Shown: piece by piece, positions 61,643 to 64,000 of the stretch
Numbering within the stretch: position 1 is the first letter of the stretch
Layout: each line of letters starts with the position of its first letter
Assembly: GCA_947000775.1 (NCBI GenBank)
Contig: CAMQGK010000239.1
Location: 1 to 64,000 of the forward strand
Source of the DNA: Pterois miles
Lineage: Eukaryota > Chordata > Actinopteri > Perciformes > Scorpaenidae
Reading direction: 5' to 3'
DNA: 64,000 nt
Notes under the pieces: model-generated
Seen by the model: only the letters and a program-made list of their open reading frames with translations
Told to the model about the DNA's origin: nothing
Database searches by the model: none
Program-made: the position numbers and the translations under genes

Positions 61643-64000
61643 TAAATCTGCATTGATCAGTGGTGTCACAGGTTATATGAGTCTGGAAAACACGTGTAGG
61701 CTTCATCTTTGACACTACTGAAGCTGGCTGCAGCTACATATTTAAAGTGGTGACAATCTTCTTATCCAACTGTTGGCTAGATAATCAATATGCATATTTC
61801 CCAAAATGACAAAATGTTCCTTTAATGTGCAGCTTACTTACCTAGTCCACGAAAACACAGGCGTTTCCGTCCGTTCTGTCCGTCTTGTGGTCCGTCATCC
61901 ATCTGACCTGGTCGGGAATCAGCATTTCTTCATTGTTGTAAAGGAGCCGCTGAACTACAGCAACACTGAGTCTGAGTCTCTGTAAAAATGCAAATGAATA
62001 ATGGTGTTTTATATAACCTTCAACTGATTTACTACTGAGGAAGATTCATGTTAACCAACATCAGTATGAGACTGAACACAGGATCATGTTACATGGCTGA
62101 GTTTTTGTTTTGTTGATTGATATAAACATGAGATCAGTCAAGTGTGTAAAGTGTGGAGCTGAAGGAGGTTCAGTGTGTTGAGTGGACTGCTGTGATGCTG
62201 GAGCTTCCTCACATCAGACTGGTTGTGTGATGCTGCTGGCTTGGTGTGGTTCGGTTGTCGTCCATTCTCCGGGAAGAGTCCTGTCCTTAGAGATCAGAAA
62301 CAAGTCAGGAATGTGGATCCTTCTCTTGGTCTGCTGTCAGTGTCTCCCAGACTTCAGCTATAATAATCAACTACGAAGACTAATTCATGTCGAAATAAAT
62401 CTGCATTGATCAGTGGTGTCACAGGTTATATGAGTCTGGAAAACACGTGTAGGCTTCATCTTTGACACTACTGAAGCTGGCTGCAGCTACATATTTACAG
62501 TGGTAACAATCTTCTTATCTAACTGTTGGCTAGAAAATCAATATGCATATTTCCCAAAATGACAAAATGTTCCTTTAGAGTGCAGCTTACTTATGTCGGC
62601 CACGTAAACACAGGCGTTTACTGCCGTTCTGTCTGTCTTGTGGTCCGTCATCCATCTGACCTGGTCGGGAATCAGCATTTCTTCATTGTTGTAAAGGAGC
62701 CGCTGAACTACAGCAACACTGAGTCTGAGTCTCTGTAAAAATGCAAATGAATAATGGTGTTTTATATAACCTTCAACTGATTTACTACTGAGGAAGATTC
62801 ATGTTAACCAACATCAGTATGAGACTGAACACAGGATCATGTTACATGGCTGAGTTTTTGTTATTTTGACTAATATAAACATGACATCAGTTCAGTGTGT
62901 AAAGTGTGGAGCTGAAGGTGGTTCAGTGTGTTGAGTGGACTGCTGTGGTGCTGGAGCTTCCTCACATCAGACTGGTTGTGTGATGCTGCTGGCTTGGTGT
63001 GGTTCGGTTGTCGTCCACTCTCTGGGAAGAGTCCTGTCCTGAGATCAGAAACAAGTCAGGAATGTGGATCCTTCTCTTGGTCTGCTGTCAGTGTCTCCCA
63101 GACTTCAGCTGCTATAATCAACTACGAAGACTGATTCATGTATAAATAAATCTGCATTGATCAGTGGTGTCACAGGTTATATGAGTCTGCAAAACATGTG
63201 TAGGCTTCATCTTTGACACTACTTAAGCTGGCTGCAGCTACATATTTACAGTGGTTACAATCTTCTTGTCTAACTGTTGGCTAAAAAATCAATATGCATT
63301 TTTCCCAAAATGACAAAATGTTCCTTTAATGTGCAGCTCACTTAGCTAGTCCACGAAAACACAGGCGTTTCCGTCCGTTCTGTCCGTCTTGTGGTCCGTC
63401 ATCCATCTGACCTGGTCGGGAATCAGCATATCTTCATTGTTGTAAAAGAGCCGCTGAAATACAGCAACACTCAGTCCGAGTCTCTGCAAAAATACAAATA
63501 AATAATGGTGTTTTATATAACCTTCAACTGATTTACTACTGAAGAAGATTCATGTTAACCAACATCAGTATGAGACTGAACACAGGATCATGTTACATGG
63601 CTGAGTTTTTGTTATTTTGACTAATATAAACATGACATCAGTTCAGTGTGTAAAGTGTGGAGCTGAAGGTGGTTCAGTGTGTTGAGTGGACTGCTGTGGT
63701 GCTGGAGCTTCCTCACATCAGACTGGTTGTGTGATGCTGCTGGCTTGGTGTGGTTCGGTTCAGGTCCACTCTCTGGGAAGAGTCCTGACCTGTGAGATCA
63801 GAAACAAGTCAGAAATGTGGATCCTTCTCTTGGTCTGCTGTCAGTGTCTCCCAGACTTCAGCTGCTATAATCAACTACGAAGACTGATTCATGTATAAAT
63901 AAATCTGCATTGATCAGTGGTGTCACAGGTTATATGAGTCTGCAAAACATGTGTAGGCTTCATCTTTGACACTACTTAAGCTGGCTGCAGCTACATATTT
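61643..64000. repeat. Satellite monomers 82-85 at the right edge
   Basis: Only monomers are present. Unit 83 shares CCTTAGAGATC with unit 53. Its tail then changes to GTTTACTGCCGTTCTGTCTG as in unit 41. Unit 84 follows unit 42 (ATGACATCAGTTCAG upstream, ACTACTTAAGC). From about 63,255 the sequence follows 12,745-13,170, with AATATGCATTTTTCCC and AAAAGAGCCGCTGAAATAC, 67 monomers away. The window ends inside unit 85, and no array boundary is reached. Confidence 0.8.

Larger units (their letters stand above)
1..64000. repeat. Satellite DNA array, about 85 tandem monomers of about 754 bp
   Basis: One landmark (GTGGACTGCTGT or a one-base variant) recurs in the same orientation at 338, 1098, 1851, 2604, 3365, 4118, 4871, 5632, 6381, 7139, 7890, 8643, 9404, 10157, 10910, 11663, 12422, 13175, 13923, 14682, 15435, 16188, 16947, 17696, 18457, 19206, 19966, 20717, 21468, 22221, 22979, 23733, 24485, 25238, 25987, 26746, 27498, 28259, 29022, 29784, 30537, 31291, 32050, 32803, 33554, 34315, 35064, 35822, 36576, 37335, 38089, 38844, 39597, 40350, 41109, 41863, 42617, 43370, 44123, 44882, 45631, 46392, 47141, 47899, 48653, 49414, 50167, 50920, 51671, 52432, 53183, 53890, 54644, 55395, 56146, 56899, 57659, 58413, 59166, 59914, 60667, 61429, 62182, 62935 and 63686. 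Mean spacing is 754 bp, with a range of 748-763 and one unit of 707. Units are numbered 1-85 from these landmarks in the other entries. There is no unique sequence, inversion or inserted element between units. The array continues past both window edges. Confidence 0.98.

Noticed and set aside
1..64000. Tandem 5S rRNA, snRNA or histone cluster
   Set aside because: Such clusters can have repeat units of this size, but I find no 5S, U1, U2 or histone sequence on either strand. ACTTACCT resembles the start of U1 only over eight bases.
1..64000. CRISPR-like array
   Set aside because: The repeat is 754 bp with no unique spacers, and all sequence between landmarks is itself repeated.

Overview
The whole 64 kb window is one head-to-tail satellite DNA array. 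A monomer of about 754 bp is repeated 85 times in the same orientation, from the first base to the last, and both window edges fall inside the array. I see no protein-coding gene, no tRNA or rRNA gene, no CRISPR array, no intact mobile element and no unique spacer. The many 60-78 codon open frames are the same few non-coding stretches seen again once per monomer. They begin at GTG or TTG, switch frame between copies because of a 2-bp indel, and do not behave as genes.

The organism is a eukaryote. A teleost fish, probably percomorph, is my best guess. One roughly 95-bp stretch of each monomer (e.g. 1401-1494) resembles, from memory, a dispersed repeat common in fish introns and 3'UTRs. This should be confirmed by a repeat-library search.

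The interest lies in how the monomers are arranged. They differ at a limited set of diagnostic sites: an A-tract, a TG indel, an 8-bp tandem duplication, a CTAGTCCACGAAAAC versus TGTCGGCCACGTAAAC swap, and a few others. The resulting haplotypes recur in blocks. Trimers of 2,267 bp lie at about 0.6-5.1 kb and again at 9.1-11.1 kb. A 2,260-bp offset duplicate lies at 11.9-13.1 and 14.2-15.4 kb. A haplotype block occurs at about 5.45-7.25, 34.1-35.9 and 46.2-48.0 kb. A pentamer of about 3,774 bp lies at 36.2-42.7 kb. A long segment at 19.75-29.2 kb recurs at 54.4-61.6 kb with three steps of register, each of one monomer. Single-monomer scars include a 53-bp deletion at 53,336-53,338 and a hybrid monomer at 57,659-58,412. 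Together these look like a history of unequal crossing-over and gene conversion.

Nothing in the window supports a new enzymatic, defence or regulatory system. The defensible discovery is a 754-bp satellite family with irregular higher-order organisation, possibly centromeric, pericentromeric or otherwise heterochromatic.
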